Positions 8,958-18,119 are shown, counted from the first letter of the stretch. The stretch is 64,000 bases of DNA from Streptomyces griseoaurantiacus (GCA_014656015.1 BNBP01000024.1:1-64000), one strand, 5' to 3'. Notes: generated by a model from the sequence alone, not told the origin. Numbers and translations: made by a program.

Positions 8958-10129
8958 ACCCGCATCGGCTGCGGCTCGTCGCGGCGGCCCGGGTCGGCGC
9001 CCTCGTACTCGCGGATGATCTCGTAGCGCGTATTGCGCTCGACAGGGCGGAAGCCGGCGTCGCGGATCAGGTCGAGCAGGTCCTCGCGGGTGAGCTTGTT
9101 CGGCGTGCCGTAGTTGTCCGCGTCGTGCGTGATCTTGTACTCGACGACCGAGCCGTCCATGTCGTCCGCGCCGTGCTGGAGGGCGAGCTGCGCGGTCTGC
9201 ACGCCGTGCATGACCCAGAACACCTTGACGTGCGGCACGTTGTCGAAGAGCAGCCGGGAGACGGCGAAGGTCTTCAGCGCCTCCGCGCCCGTCGCCATCT
9301 GGGTGCGCGCCTGGAGGCGGTTGCGGATCTTGCCGTCCTTCATGTCCACGAAGTCGTGCTGGTAGCGCAGCGGGATGAAGACCTGGAAGCCGCCGGTCTC
9401 GTCCTGCAGCTCGCGCAGGCGCAGCACGTGGTCGACGCGGTGGCGGGGCTCCTCGATGTGCCCGTACAGCATGGTGGAGGGGGTCTTGAGCCCCTTCTCG
9501 TGCGCCAGCCGGTGGATGCGCGACCAGTCCTCCCAGTGGGTGCGGTGGTCGACGATGTGCTGCCGCACCTCCCAGTCGAAGATCTCCGCGCCGCCGCCGG
9601 TCAGGGACTCCAGGCCGGCGTCGATCAGCTCGTCGAGGATCTCGCTCGCGCTCATGCCGGAGATCGTCTCGAAGTGGTGGATCTCGGTGGCCGTGAACGC
9701 CTTGAGGGACACGTTCGGCAGGGCGGCCTTCAGCTCCCGCAGCGAGCGCGGGTAGTAGCGCCACGGCAGGTTGGGGTGCAGCCCGTTGACGATGTGCAGC
9801 TCGGTGAGGTTCTCGCCCTCCATCGCCTTGGCGAGCTTCACCGCCTCCTCGATGCGCATCGTGTACGCGTCCTTCTCCCCCGGCTTGCGCTGGAAGGAGC
9901 AGTAGGCGCAGGAGGCCGTGCACACGTTAGTCATGTTCAGGTGGCGGTTGACGTTGAAGTGGACGACGTCGCCGTTCTTCCGCGTGCGCACCTCGTGGGC
10001 GAGTCCGCCGAGCCAGGCCAGGTCGTCCGAGGCGTACAGCGCGATGCCGTCCTCGCGGGTCAGCCGCTCACCGGACCTGACCTTGTCCTCCAGCTCGCGC
10101 TTGAGCCCGGCGTCCATGCGATACCTCAT
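8954..10129 (-). CDS. mqnE: Aminofutalosine synthase MqnE (radical SAM)
   Basis: 391 residues. The radical-SAM cluster motif CTASCAYC gives Cys70, Cys74 and Cys77, and GLHPNLPWRYY and LTGGGAEIF are typical of the MqnE/MqnC/CofH group. MqnE joins 3-(1-carboxyvinyl)oxybenzoate (the MqnA product) to S-adenosylmethionine, giving aminofutalosine. It is the first gene of a unit that runs into the overlapping GNAT gene. The start could be 10129 (MRYRMDAGLK) or the second ATG at 10117. MqnC is the closest alternative, but the neighbours (ubiX, mqnP, mqnL) and the N-terminus fit MqnE. Confidence 0.93.
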
Positions 10130-10220
10130 CTCTCCGTGCAGACTCCGACAACCGTACGCCCGCGCGGGCGGGCCCCCGCCGCAGGCCCGGCCCCGCGTCG
10201 GCGGGGCCCCGCCGCGGACC

Positions 10221-10679
10221 TCAGAGCACCTCTTCGGGCAGCTCGCCCACCCTGTTCTCCCACTTCGTGGAGAGCACGATCGTGGTGCGGGTCCGGGAGA
10301 CGCCCTTGGTGCCCGAGAGCCGCCGGATGGTCTTCTCCAGGCCGTCCACGTCCGAGGCCCGCACCTTGATCATGAAGGAGTCGTCGCCCGCGATGAACCA
10401 GCAGTCCTCGATCTCGTGCAGGTCCTTCAGCCGCAGTGCCACGTCCTCGTGGTCGACGGAGTCCGAGAGCGAGATGCCGATGAGCGCGGTGACGCCGAGC
10501 CCGAGCGAGGCGGAGTCGACGGTGGCGCGATATCCGGTGATGACGCCGGCCGCCTCCAGGCGGTTGATGCGGTCGGTGACACTGGGTCCCGACAGACCGA
10601 CGAGGCGGCCCAGCTCCGCGTAGGAGGCCCGGCCGTTCTCCCGCAGGGCCTGGATGAGCTGCCTGTCCACCGCGTCCAT
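10221..10679 (-). CDS. Lrp/AsnC-family transcriptional regulator
   Basis: 152 residues starting MDAVDRQLIQALRENGR, the standard Lrp N-terminus. The helix-turn-helix spans about residues 5-55 (YAELGRLVGLSGPSVTDRIN), followed by a RAM/AsnC ligand-binding domain with the conserved AGDDSFMIKV. It starts only 7 bp after the ubiX stop, so the two are almost certainly co-transcribed. It probably senses an amino acid or related metabolite as an oligomer; the target is unknown. Longer upstream frames overlap ubiX and were rejected. Confidence 0.9.
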   Translation of the reverse strand: MDAVDRQLIQALRENGRASYAELGRLVGLSGPSVTDRINRLEAAGVITGYRATVDSASLGLGVTALIGISLSDSVDHEDVALRLKDLHEIEDCWFIAGDDSFMIKVRASDVDGLEKTIRRLSGTKGVSRTRTTIVLSTKWENRVGELPEEVL

Positions 10680-10686
10680 GCGATCG

Positions 10687-11409
10687 CTAGCCTTCCGCTG
10701 AGTTGGGGTAATGGGTGTGCGTCGTCGTGCGGCCGCCGCCGAGGTCGCCCTCCCAGCGGCGGTAGAGCGTGTGCGGGACACCTGCCGCGTCCAGGGCCCG
10801 TCCGGCGACGAAGTCCACCAGGTCCTGGATGTGCGTCGCCCCGGCGTAGAAGGCGGGCGAGGCGGGCAGCACCGTCGCCCCGGCCTCGTCCAGGGCCACC
10901 AGGTGCCGCAGTGTCTGCCCGTTCAGCGGGGTCTCGCGGACGGCGACGACCAGGCGGCGCCCCTCCTTGAGGGTCACGCTCGCCGCGCGCTGGAGCAGGT
11001 CCTTGGAGAGCCCGAGCGCGACCCCGGCCACGCACGCCGTCGAGGCGGGCACGATGAGCATGCCCTTGACGGGATACGAGCCGGAGGAGGGGCCCGCCGC
11101 CAGGTCCCCCGCCGCCCAGTGCCGTACCGCGCCGAGGTCGGCGCTCTCGGCGGCGAAGGTGTCCGGCTTGCCGTCGGCGCCCCGGGCCAGCCAGGCCCGC
11201 AGGTCGGACCGCCAGTGCGCGTCCCGGAAGCCGATGCCCGTCTCGTCCAGCAGGGTCAGCCGGGCGGCACGGGAGACCACGAGGTCCACGCTCTCGCCCG
11301 CGGCGAGCAGCGCGCGCAGCACGGCGGCCGCATACGGGGTACCGGAGGCGCCCGACACCCCTACGATCCAAGGTGTACGCGCCGTCCTGCCTGGGTTGGC
11401 TGGGTTCAC
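10687..11409 (-). CDS. ubiX: UbiX-family flavin prenyltransferase
   Basis: 240 residues from the GTG at 11409; homology begins with PWIVGVSGASGTPYAAAVL. The motifs VPASTACVAGVALGLSKDLL, RRLVVAVRETPL and the C-terminal GATHIQDLVDFVAGRALD define the UbiX/Pad1 family. It transfers a dimethylallyl group to FMN to make prenylated FMN, the cofactor of UbiD-type decarboxylases. The UbiD-like MqnL is encoded 2.5 kb away, so this enzyme should supply its cofactor. A start at 11535 is possible but would run into the divergent rhomboid start and adds only low-complexity Ser/Pro residues. Confidence 0.9.
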   Translation of the reverse strand: MNPANPGRTARTPWIVGVSGASGTPYAAAVLRALLAAGESVDLVVSRAARLTLLDETGIGFRDAHWRSDLRAWLARGADGKPDTFAAESADLGAVRHWAAGDLAAGPSSGSYPVKGMLIVPASTACVAGVALGLSKDLLQRAASVTLKEGRRLVVAVRETPLNGQTLRHLVALDEAGATVLPASPAFYAGATHIQDLVDFVAGRALDAAGVPHTLYRRWEGDLGGGRTTTHTHYPNSAEG

Positions 11410-11533
11410 GACCCCGAGCCTATCCGGCTCCGGGGGGTGGGAACCGGACGAGGGGGTCCGACCGTTGACCGGACGGGACGAGTCGGACGACTCGCCCGGC
11501 GAGTCACTGGTGGGATCGCCGGCAGGGGGAGCC

Positions 11534-12157
11534 ATGTGGGGTACGGACAGCAGGGGCGGGCGGGCGCTGCCCGCGTGGTCACGGGGTGAGCGGGCGAAGG
11601 CCGCGGCCGAGCTGATGGCCGGCTGGGTCGCGCTGCTGTGGCTGCTCGAACTCGTCGACGTGGCGAGCGGTCACGCGCTGGACGGTCTCGGCATCGAGCC
11701 GCGCCGGGTCTCCGAGCTGGTGGACGTCGTGCCGGCCTCGTTCGTCCACTTCGGCTTCGGGCACGTGGCCGCGAACAGCGTGCCGCTCCTCGTGCTGGGC
11801 TTCCTGGCGGCGCTCGGCGGGATACGCCGGTTCGCGCTGGTCTGCGCGCTGATCGTCGTGGCCGACGGACTGGGCGTGTGGCTGGTGGCCCCGGCGCACA
11901 CCAACACGGCGGGCGCCTCCGGTCTGATCTTCGGCCTCTTCGGCTTCCTGCTGGTCAGCGGCTTCACCGAGCGCCGCCCGCTGGGGGTGGTGGCCGGTCT
12001 GCTGGTGGCCGCGGTCTGGGGCACCTCGATCCTCACCGGTCTGGCGCCCACGCAGACGGGCGTGAGCTGGCAGGGCCACCTCATAGGCCTGGTCTCGGGG
12101 GTGGCGGCGGCGTTCGTGTTCCGGCGCCCGGACCGGCCGAGGGCCGTCGGAATGTGA
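11534..12157 (+). CDS. Rhomboid-family intramembrane serine protease
   Basis: 207 residues with about six membrane segments. The catalytic serine lies in GASGLIFGLFGF and the catalytic histidine in WQGHLIGLVSG; FGFGHVAANSVPLLVLGF is the conserved HxxxN helix. It would cleave transmembrane substrates within the plane of the cytoplasmic membrane; the substrate is unknown. AGGGGGA precedes the ATG. It is the only plus-strand gene inside the menaquinone block, diverging from ubiX and converging on mqnP, with the CRISPR-like element just after its stop. Confidence 0.9.
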   Translation: MWGTDSRGGRALPAWSRGERAKAAAELMAGWVALLWLLELVDVASGHALDGLGIEPRRVSELVDVVPASFVHFGFGHVAANSVPLLVLGFLAALGGIRRFALVCALIVVADGLGVWLVAPAHTNTAGASGLIFGLFGFLLVSGFTERRPLGVVAGLLVAAVWGTSILTGLAPTQTGVSWQGHLIGLVSGVAAAFVFRRPDRPRAVGM

Positions 12158-12164
12158 GCGCGTA

Positions 12165-12254
12165 GCCCTCATCCCCGCCAGTGCGGGGAGCAGTTCGGCG
12201 TGAACGGGTTCATCGGCATCGCACTGGGGCCAACCCCGCGTGTGCGGGGAGCGT
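12165..12254 (-). CRISPR. Minimal type I-E-like CRISPR: two degenerate 29-nt repeats around one 32-nt spacer
   Basis: Repeat copies occupy 12165-12193 and 12226-12254, with exactly 32 bp (12194-12225) between them, giving the 61-bp period of type I-E arrays. Read on the minus strand, each repeat contains GCTCCCCGC, a 4-nt loop and GCGGGG, the Cas6e-type hairpin of actinobacterial I-E repeats. The copies agree at 20 of 29 positions, with all stem bases identical. The spacer read on the plus strand translates to a peptide like the MqnP C-terminus and matches mqnP 12370-12401 at 22 of 32 positions. No cas genes are present in the window and no AT-rich leader is seen. Confidence 0.6.
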
Positions 12255-12320
12255 CCTCGCGCAGCCTACGGCTCTCCGACGCGTGTACTTCCGCTTCAGG
12301 GGCCGCACCACTCGAATCGG

Positions 12321-13226
12321 TTACAGCGTCAGTCCGCGGACAAGGAGATCGATCAGCGCGCAGACGAAGAGACTGATGCCGATGAAACCGTTGGTCGAGA
12401 AGAACGCCCGGTTCAGGCGGCTCAGGTCGGTCGGGCGGACGATCGTGTGCTCGTAGACGAACGCGCCGGCCACGATCACCAGGCCGAGCCAGAAGAAGGG
12501 ACCGGCGTCGGTGGCGAGGGCGAACCAGACGAACAGGGCGGTGGTGACGGTGTGACAGGCCCGGGCGCCCCAGATGGCGGCGGGGATGCCGAAGCGGGCG
12601 GGCACGGACCGCACGCCGACCTCGCGGTCGGTCTCCACGTCCTGGCAGGCGTAGATGAGGTCGAAGCCGCCGATCCAGACGCCGACGGCCAGGCCGAGGA
12701 TCACCGCGTCCCAGGACCAGGAGCCGCTGATGGCGAGCCAGCCGCCGATCGGGCCCATCGCCTGGGCGAGGCCGAGGATGGCCTGCGGGAAGTTCGTGAA
12801 CCGCTTGCCGTAGGGGTAGACCACCATCGGGATCACGGCGACGGGGGCGAGCGCCAGGCAGAGCGGGTTGAGCGCGGCGGCGGCGCCGAGGAAGACGACG
12901 AGGGCGACGAGAGCGCCGGTCCAGGCGTGCCGCACCGACATCGCGCCGGTGACGAGTTCGCGGTGGGCGGTGCGCGGGTTGCGGGCGTCGATCTCGCGGT
13001 CGATGATCCGGTTCGCGGCCATGGCGAAGGTGCGCAGGCCCACCATCGCGACGGTGACGAGCAGCAGCCGGCCCCAGTGGATGTTCCCGTCCCACTCGTA
13101 CATCGCGGTCAGCGCGGCGATGTAGGCGAAGGGCAGCGCGAACACGGAGTGCTCGATCATCACCAGGCGCAGGAACGCCTTGGTGCGTCCCGGCTGCTGG
13201 GGGAGGGCCGCGGAGGCGCTGGTCAC
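12321..13226 (-). CDS. mqnP: Menaquinone prenyltransferase MqnP (UbiA family)
   Basis: 301 residues with eight or nine membrane segments. The two aspartate-rich motifs of UbiA enzymes are present: ANRIIDREIDARNPRT near residue 70 and YACQDVETDREVG near residue 190, which bind the prenyl diphosphate through magnesium. It attaches the prenyl tail to 1,4-dihydroxy-6-naphthoate or its carboxylated precursor in the membrane. The GTG start overlaps the mqnL stop by 4 nt (GTGA), so the two are translationally coupled. The codons for NGFIGI near its 3' end are the part mirrored in the adjacent CRISPR-like spacer. Confidence 0.93.
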   Translation of the reverse strand: MTSASAALPQQPGRTKAFLRLVMIEHSVFALPFAYIAALTAMYEWDGNIHWGRLLLVTVAMVGLRTFAMAANRIIDREIDARNPRTAHRELVTGAMSVRHAWTGALVALVVFLGAAAALNPLCLALAPVAVIPMVVYPYGKRFTNFPQAILGLAQAMGPIGGWLAISGSWSWDAVILGLAVGVWIGGFDLIYACQDVETDREVGVRSVPARFGIPAAIWGARACHTVTTALFVWFALATDAGPFFWLGLVIVAGAFVYEHTIVRPTDLSRLNRAFFSTNGFIGISLFVCALIDLLVRGLTL

Positions 13227-14680
13227 AGTCCGTACTCCTTCCACCGGCGGTCGACCTTCGCCGCCGTCTCGGGGTCCGACAGGACCATCTCGGGCCAGCC
13301 CCCGTCGCGCGTGTACCCCTCCTCGGGCCATTTCCGCGTGGCGTCGATGCCCGCCTTGCCGCCCCAGAACTGCTGGTAGGAGGCGTGGTCGAGATGGTCG
13401 ACGGGGCCCTCGACGACGCTGAGGTCGCGGGCGTAGTCGGTGTTGCCGAGGGCGCGCCAGGCGACCTCGTGCAGGTCGTGGACGTCGCAGTCCGCGTCCA
13501 CGACGACGATCAGCTTGGTCAGCGACATCATGTGGGCGCCCCACACGGCGTGCATGACCTTCTGGGCGTGCTTGGGGTACTTCTTGTCGATCGAGACGAT
13601 CGCGCAGTTGTGGAAGCCGCCCGCCTCGGGGAGGTGGTAGTCCACGATGTCCGGCACGATGATCTTCAGGAGCGGCAGGAAGAAGCGCTCGGTCGCCCGG
13701 CCGAGGGGGCCGTCCTCCGTCGGCGGCCGTCCCACGACGATCGACTGGAGCAGGGGGCGCCTGCGCATCGTCACGCAGTCGATGGTGAGCGCGGGGAACT
13801 GCTCCTGCGGGGTGTAGAAGCCGGTGTGGTCGCCGAAGGGTCCCTCGGGGAGCATCTGACCGGGCTCCAGCCAGCCCTCCAGCACGACCTCGGCCTGCGC
13901 CGGGACCTGGAGCGGAACGGTCTTGCAGTCGACCATCTCGATGCGCCGGCCCGCGAGGAAGCCGGCGAACAGGTACTCGTCGATGTCGCCGGGCAGCGGG
14001 GCGGTGGCGGCGTAGGTCACGGCGGGCGGGCAGCCGAAGGCGATGGCGACGGGGAGCCGTTCGCCGCGGCGGGCGGCGACCTGGTAGTGGTTCCGGCTGT
14101 CCTTGTGGATCTGCCAGTGCATGCCGATGGTGCGCTCGTCGTGCCGCTGGAGGCGGTAGAGGCCCAGGTTGCGGATGCCCGACTCGGGGTCCTTGGTGTG
14201 GGTGAGGCCCAGGTTGAAGAAGGAGCCGCCGTCCTTCGGCCAGGTGAACAGCGCGGGCAGCGCGTCGAGGTCGACGTCGTCGCCGCGCAGCACGACCTCC
14301 TGCACGGGGGCGCTGTCGCCCTTGACCTTCTTCGGCGGGACGTGCGCCATCGCGCCGAGCTTGCCGAAGGCCTCGCGGACGCCGACGAAGCCGTGCGGCA
14401 GTTCCGGCTTGAGCAGGCCGCCGATCTTGTCGGAGATGTCCTCGTACGACGCGAGGCCCAGTGCCTTCAGCAGGCGGCGGTCGGTGCCGAACACGTTCAT
14501 CGCCAGGGGCATCGCGCTGCCCTTGACGTTCTCGAAGAGGAGGGCGGGGCCGCCGGACTTCTGTACGCGGTCGACGATCTCCCCGACCTCCAGATACGGA
14601 TCGACCTCGGCCTTGACGCGCTTGAGGTCGCCGTCCCGTTCCAGTGCCCGGAGCAGGGAGCGAAGATCGTCGTAAGCCAT
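13223..14680 (-). CDS. mqnL: UbiD-family decarboxylase MqnL
   Basis: 485 residues, the family length. UbiD features include the N-terminal MAYDDLRSLLRALERDGDL, LEGWLEPGQMLPEGPFGDHTG with catalytic-region Glu/Asp residues, and the SIDKKYPKHA stretch. It decarboxylates the prenylated naphthoate using prenyl-FMN, a late step of the futalosine pathway. First gene of the mqnL-mqnP pair, divergent from the small membrane protein at 14800. Dependence on UbiX (10687-11409) is established for the family. Confidence 0.92.
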   Translation of the reverse strand: MAYDDLRSLLRALERDGDLKRVKAEVDPYLEVGEIVDRVQKSGGPALLFENVKGSAMPLAMNVFGTDRRLLKALGLASYEDISDKIGGLLKPELPHGFVGVREAFGKLGAMAHVPPKKVKGDSAPVQEVVLRGDDVDLDALPALFTWPKDGGSFFNLGLTHTKDPESGIRNLGLYRLQRHDERTIGMHWQIHKDSRNHYQVAARRGERLPVAIAFGCPPAVTYAATAPLPGDIDEYLFAGFLAGRRIEMVDCKTVPLQVPAQAEVVLEGWLEPGQMLPEGPFGDHTGFYTPQEQFPALTIDCVTMRRRPLLQSIVVGRPPTEDGPLGRATERFFLPLLKIIVPDIVDYHLPEAGGFHNCAIVSIDKKYPKHAQKVMHAVWGAHMMSLTKLIVVVDADCDVHDLHEVAWRALGNTDYARDLSVVEGPVDHLDHASYQQFWGGKAGIDATRKWPEEGYTRDGGWPEMVLSDPETAAKVDRRWKEYGL

Positions 14681-14799
14681 GCGTCCCAGTATCCGCCACC
14701 GGATAACCTGGGCCCGTCACCGGGGCCGACATGGCCCCTCCCACCGGGGCCCGCGAGGCCCCGTCACCGTCTTACGGCCCTCTGGGGGATCGCGCGACC

Positions 14800-15102
14800 A
14801 TGCTCAGGTATCTGCCCCTGCTGCTGATGCTGGCCCTGTGGATCTACGCCTTCGTGGACTGCCTCAACACGCCCGAGGAAGAGGTGCGGGGGCTGCCGAA
14901 GGTGGCCTGGGTGATCGTGATCCTGCTGTTCGGCGAGGTGCTGGTGGGGCCGGTGGCCTGGCTGGTGGCGGGGAAGAAGCGGCGGCCGGCCGGCGCGGCC
15001 GGCAGCGGTGCCGGTGCCGGGCGCTGGGTGGCGCCCGACGACAATCCCGAGTTCCTCAAGTCGCTCGGGGAGGACGGGAAGCAGCGGGACGCGGACGGCT
15101 GA
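14800..15102 (+). CDS. Small PLDc_N-domain (phospholipase D-nuclease N-terminal) membrane protein
   Basis: 100 residues from the ATG at 14800 with GGGGGA upstream. Two membrane helices (about residues 1-20 and 35-60) carry the family signature: YAFVDCLNTPEEEVRGLPK, then WVIVILLFGEVLVGPVAW. A short, basic then acidic cytoplasmic tail follows (KKRRPAG; GRWVAPDDNPEFLKSL). This is the N-terminal anchor module of cardiolipin-synthase-like proteins found alone; no HKD catalytic motif is present and the function is unknown. A start at 14731 would add 23 non-hydrophobic residues. Confidence 0.8.
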   Translation: MLRYLPLLLMLALWIYAFVDCLNTPEEEVRGLPKVAWVIVILLFGEVLVGPVAWLVAGKKRRPAGAAGSGAGAGRWVAPDDNPEFLKSLGEDGKQRDADG

Positions 15103-15183
15103 GCCGGGACGCGGACGGCCGGGCGGGGGTCCCCGCCCCCGCCCTTCCCGTCCCTCGGACGCTCCGCCCCCGAGGGGCGCGGC

Positions 15184-16272
15184 TCACACCCCGGCGTACG
15201 AGTGCTTGCCCGAGACGAAGATGTTGACGCCGTAGTAGTTGAAGAGCCAGCAGGCGAAGGCGATCAGGGCGATGTAGGCGGCCTTGCGGCCCTTCCAGCC
15301 GGCCGTGGCGCGGGCGTGCAGATAGCCCGCGTAGGCGACCCAGGTGATGAAGGACCAGGTCTCCTTGGGGTCCCAGTTCCAGTAGCGGCCCCACGCGTCG
15401 CCCGCCCAGATCGCGCCCGCGATGATCGTGAACGTCCACAGCGGGAAGACCGCCGCGTTGATCCGGTAGGCGAACTTGTCCAGCGAGGACGAGGCCGGAA
15501 GGCGCTCCAGGACGGACGTGGCGAAGCGGCCCGGGGTGCCGCCGCCGGCCAGCTTGTTCTCGTAGGAGTCCTTGAACAGGTAGAGGATCGTGCCGACGGC
15601 CCCGACGTAGAACACCGCGCCGCAGAAGATCGCGGTGGAGACGTGGATGTAGAGCCAGTACGAGTGCAGCGCGGGGACGAGCTGGTCGCTCGCCGTGTAG
15701 AGCACGGTCACCGCGAGGCCCAGGTCGAGCAGGACCGTGGTGATCAGCGGCAGGCCGAGCCAGCGGACGTTCTTGCGCAGCGCGAGCAGGACGAGGAAGA
15801 CGCCCACCGCGACGGTGGAGAACGTGATGTTGAACTCGTACATGTTGCCCCACGGCGCCCGGCGCACCGACAGGGCGCGGGTGAGGACGCCGCCGAACTC
15901 GATCAGGAACGAGAGCACGGTGAGCGAGACGGCGATCCTGCCGTACATGTCGCCCTGCTCGTCACCGCCGTGGGCGCCGGGTCCGTCCGGCACGTCGCGG
16001 GAGCCGGCCGCGGCGCGGACCACGACCTGCGGGCGTTCCAGGACGGCCGTGCCGCCCGCCGACCTGACGGTGACCGCCGGGCCCTGCGCGGACGCCGCCC
16101 CGGTCCCCTCCTTGGTCAGCGCGCTGGCCGTGCGGGCCACCTTGCTGCGGCTGCCGAACAGCCATTCGGCGATGTAGGCGAAGAAGGCCAGGGTGTAGAC
16201 GGCCATCGACGAGTAGATGAGCGTGTTGCTGACGCTCGCTAGGTGTTCGTTGGTGGCGGCGAGGCTGTTCAC
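15184..16272 (-). CDS. ccsB: System II cytochrome c biogenesis protein CcsB (CcsA family)
   Basis: 362 residues with about eight membrane segments. The haem-handling WWD-type motif reads WGRYWNWDPKETWSF, and conserved histidines lie in LHSYWLYIHVSTA and LHARATAGWKG. With ResB it exports haem and ligates it to apocytochrome c outside the membrane. The GTG start overlaps the resB stop (GTGA), so production is coupled. A soluble, Gly/Ala-rich loop of about 60 residues after the first helix is normal for actinobacterial forms. Confidence 0.93.
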   Translation of the reverse strand: MNSLAATNEHLASVSNTLIYSSMAVYTLAFFAYIAEWLFGSRSKVARTASALTKEGTGAASAQGPAVTVRSAGGTAVLERPQVVVRAAAGSRDVPDGPGAHGGDEQGDMYGRIAVSLTVLSFLIEFGGVLTRALSVRRAPWGNMYEFNITFSTVAVGVFLVLLALRKNVRWLGLPLITTVLLDLGLAVTVLYTASDQLVPALHSYWLYIHVSTAIFCGAVFYVGAVGTILYLFKDSYENKLAGGGTPGRFATSVLERLPASSSLDKFAYRINAAVFPLWTFTIIAGAIWAGDAWGRYWNWDPKETWSFITWVAYAGYLHARATAGWKGRKAAYIALIAFACWLFNYYGVNIFVSGKHSYAGV

Positions 16273-18116
16273 TGCTTCTCTGCCCCTTCAGTGGCGGAAA
16301 CGGTGGGGTCGGCGGCGTCCTGCTCCCCCGGGGAGGTGCCGGCGTCATCGGGTGCGTGGGAGTTCTGCCCGCCCGCCGCGGTGCCCTGGCCGGGCGGGCC
16401 GGTCCTGGTCGGGGCCTCGGCGTGGACGCGGGCGGCCAGGTCGCCGAGCTCCTGCGGGAGCTTCGCGGACTCGCTGCGGCCGAGGCCCGCCATCTCGACG
16501 ACGGTGACGCCCTCGGCGTCCCGCACGGCCCGCACCCACACCCGGCGGCGGGAGATGAACAGCGAGGCGGCCAGGCCCAGGATCGCCGTGACGGCACCGG
16601 TCAGCGCCCAGACGCTGCCCGGCTCCTGGACGATCTGGAAGCCGGCCCACTCCTTGATGTCCTTCTCGAAGGTGATCGAGCCGTTGCCGCCCGGGAGCTT
16701 CATGGTCTGCCCCGGCGCGAGCCGGTCCTTGAAGATCTCGCCGTCGGCGGTCTTGAACTGCTTCGCGTGCGAGGTGTCGAGCTGGTAGACGTTCTGCGGG
16801 ATGCCGGAGTCCGAGCCGAGGCTGCCGTGGTACGCGGTCAGCGCGAGCACCGGATTGTCCAGCGCCGGGAACTGGGACACCATCGTGCCCTTGCCGGCGC
16901 CCGCGAAGGTCGGCACGAAGAACGCGGAGAAGCCGAGCTGCTCGCGCTCGCCCTTGGCGTTGGTGTAGCCGTCGAGCACCTTGATGGCGCCCTGCGAGGT
17001 GACGTTGGCGTCGCTCGGCAGCAGCGGCACGGCCTGGTGGAAGACGACCTTGCCCTTGGCGTCGCGCACGGTGACGACCGGGGCGTAGCCGTGGCTGACC
17101 AGGTAGACCTTGGAATCGCCGATGTGCAGCGGGTGGTTGACCCGGACCGTGGTCTTCTTCCGCGCGCCGTCGGCGCCCTCGCGGTAGCTGAGCGCCGCCT
17201 CGTAGGTGCGCGGAGTGCCCCGGTTGGGGCCGGTGCGCTCATAGGTGCCGGTGAACCGGTGCAGGTCGAAGCTGAAGGGGACGAGGTCGTCGGAGCTGAA
17301 GAGGCTGCCGGACTTGATGTCGTCGTACTGCGTGGGCGTGTTGGCGAAGCCGTCGCCCTCGATCACCAGTTTGTCGCCGTCGGACTTGTAGAGCTGGCCC
17401 CAGGCGAAGGCGACCAGCAGCACGATCAGCGCGATGTGGAAGAGCAGGTTGCCGAGCTCCCGCACGTACCCCTTCTCGGCGGCGACGGCGTCCCCGGCGA
17501 CGTGGGCGCGGAAGCGGCGGCGGCCAAGTGCCCTCAGGGCGGCGGCGCGCACCGCCTCGGGCTCGGCGTCGGTGCGCCAGGTCGCGTAGGCGGGCAGCCG
17601 GGTGAGCCGGCGGGGGGCGCCCGGCGGGCGGCTGCGGAGCTGGCCGACGAACTGCCAGGTGCGCGGGACGATGCAGCCGATGAGGGAGACGAACAGCAGG
17701 ATGTAGATCGCGGAGAACCACACCGAGCTGTAGACGTGGAACAGCCCGAGCCTCTCGTAGAGCGGCCCGAGGGTCTTGTGGGCGGCCTTGAAGGACTCGA
17801 CCTTGAGGGCGTCGGCGCCCGTCTGCGGGATGAGCGAGCCGGGGATCGCGCCGAGGGAGAGCATGAACAGCAGGATCAGCGCGACCCGCATGGAGGTGAG
17901 CTGTCGCCAGAACCAGCGGGCCCAGCCGGTGATCTCGCGCAGGGTCCAGGTGAGGCTCCCCTTGGCGCCGGGGCCGCGGACCCCGCCGAAGGAGCCGGGT
18001 ACGACGGTGTCGGTGGGGGCGGTGGACAGCTGGGAGCCGGCGGCGCCGAGGTCCTGGTCCTCACCGGCCGCGTCCGCCGCTTCCCGTGCCGCGTCGGTGG
18101 TCGTGGACTCGCTCAT
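16269..18116 (-). CDS. resB: Cytochrome c biogenesis protein ResB
   Basis: 615 residues. Three N-terminal membrane helices begin near residue 75 (WRQLTSMRVALILLFMLSLG, a typical ResB opening). A large extracytoplasmic domain follows (about residues 230-510) and then a last helix (ALTGAVTAILGLAASLFI). It forms the system II synthetase with CcsB. N- and C-terminal tails are low-complexity and charged. The gene lies between ccdA (3-bp gap) and ccsB (overlap) in a four-gene unit with tlpA. Confidence 0.93.
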   Translation of the reverse strand: MSESTTTDAAREAADAAGEDQDLGAAGSQLSTAPTDTVVPGSFGGVRGPGAKGSLTWTLREITGWARWFWRQLTSMRVALILLFMLSLGAIPGSLIPQTGADALKVESFKAAHKTLGPLYERLGLFHVYSSVWFSAIYILLFVSLIGCIVPRTWQFVGQLRSRPPGAPRRLTRLPAYATWRTDAEPEAVRAAALRALGRRRFRAHVAGDAVAAEKGYVRELGNLLFHIALIVLLVAFAWGQLYKSDGDKLVIEGDGFANTPTQYDDIKSGSLFSSDDLVPFSFDLHRFTGTYERTGPNRGTPRTYEAALSYREGADGARKKTTVRVNHPLHIGDSKVYLVSHGYAPVVTVRDAKGKVVFHQAVPLLPSDANVTSQGAIKVLDGYTNAKGEREQLGFSAFFVPTFAGAGKGTMVSQFPALDNPVLALTAYHGSLGSDSGIPQNVYQLDTSHAKQFKTADGEIFKDRLAPGQTMKLPGGNGSITFEKDIKEWAGFQIVQEPGSVWALTGAVTAILGLAASLFISRRRVWVRAVRDAEGVTVVEMAGLGRSESAKLPQELGDLAARVHAEAPTRTGPPGQGTAAGGQNSHAPDDAGTSPGEQDAADPTVSATEGAEKQ

Positions 18117-18119
18117 CGA

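Noticed and set aside
12256..12320. A CRISPR leader or further repeat units beyond 12254
   Set aside because: No third 61-bp-spaced repeat and no AT-rich leader are present, so I call only the two-repeat unit.
15119..15140. GC-rich hairpin between the PLDc_N gene and ccsB
   Set aside because: The stem would need a 2-nt loop and lacks a T-run; not a convincing terminator.
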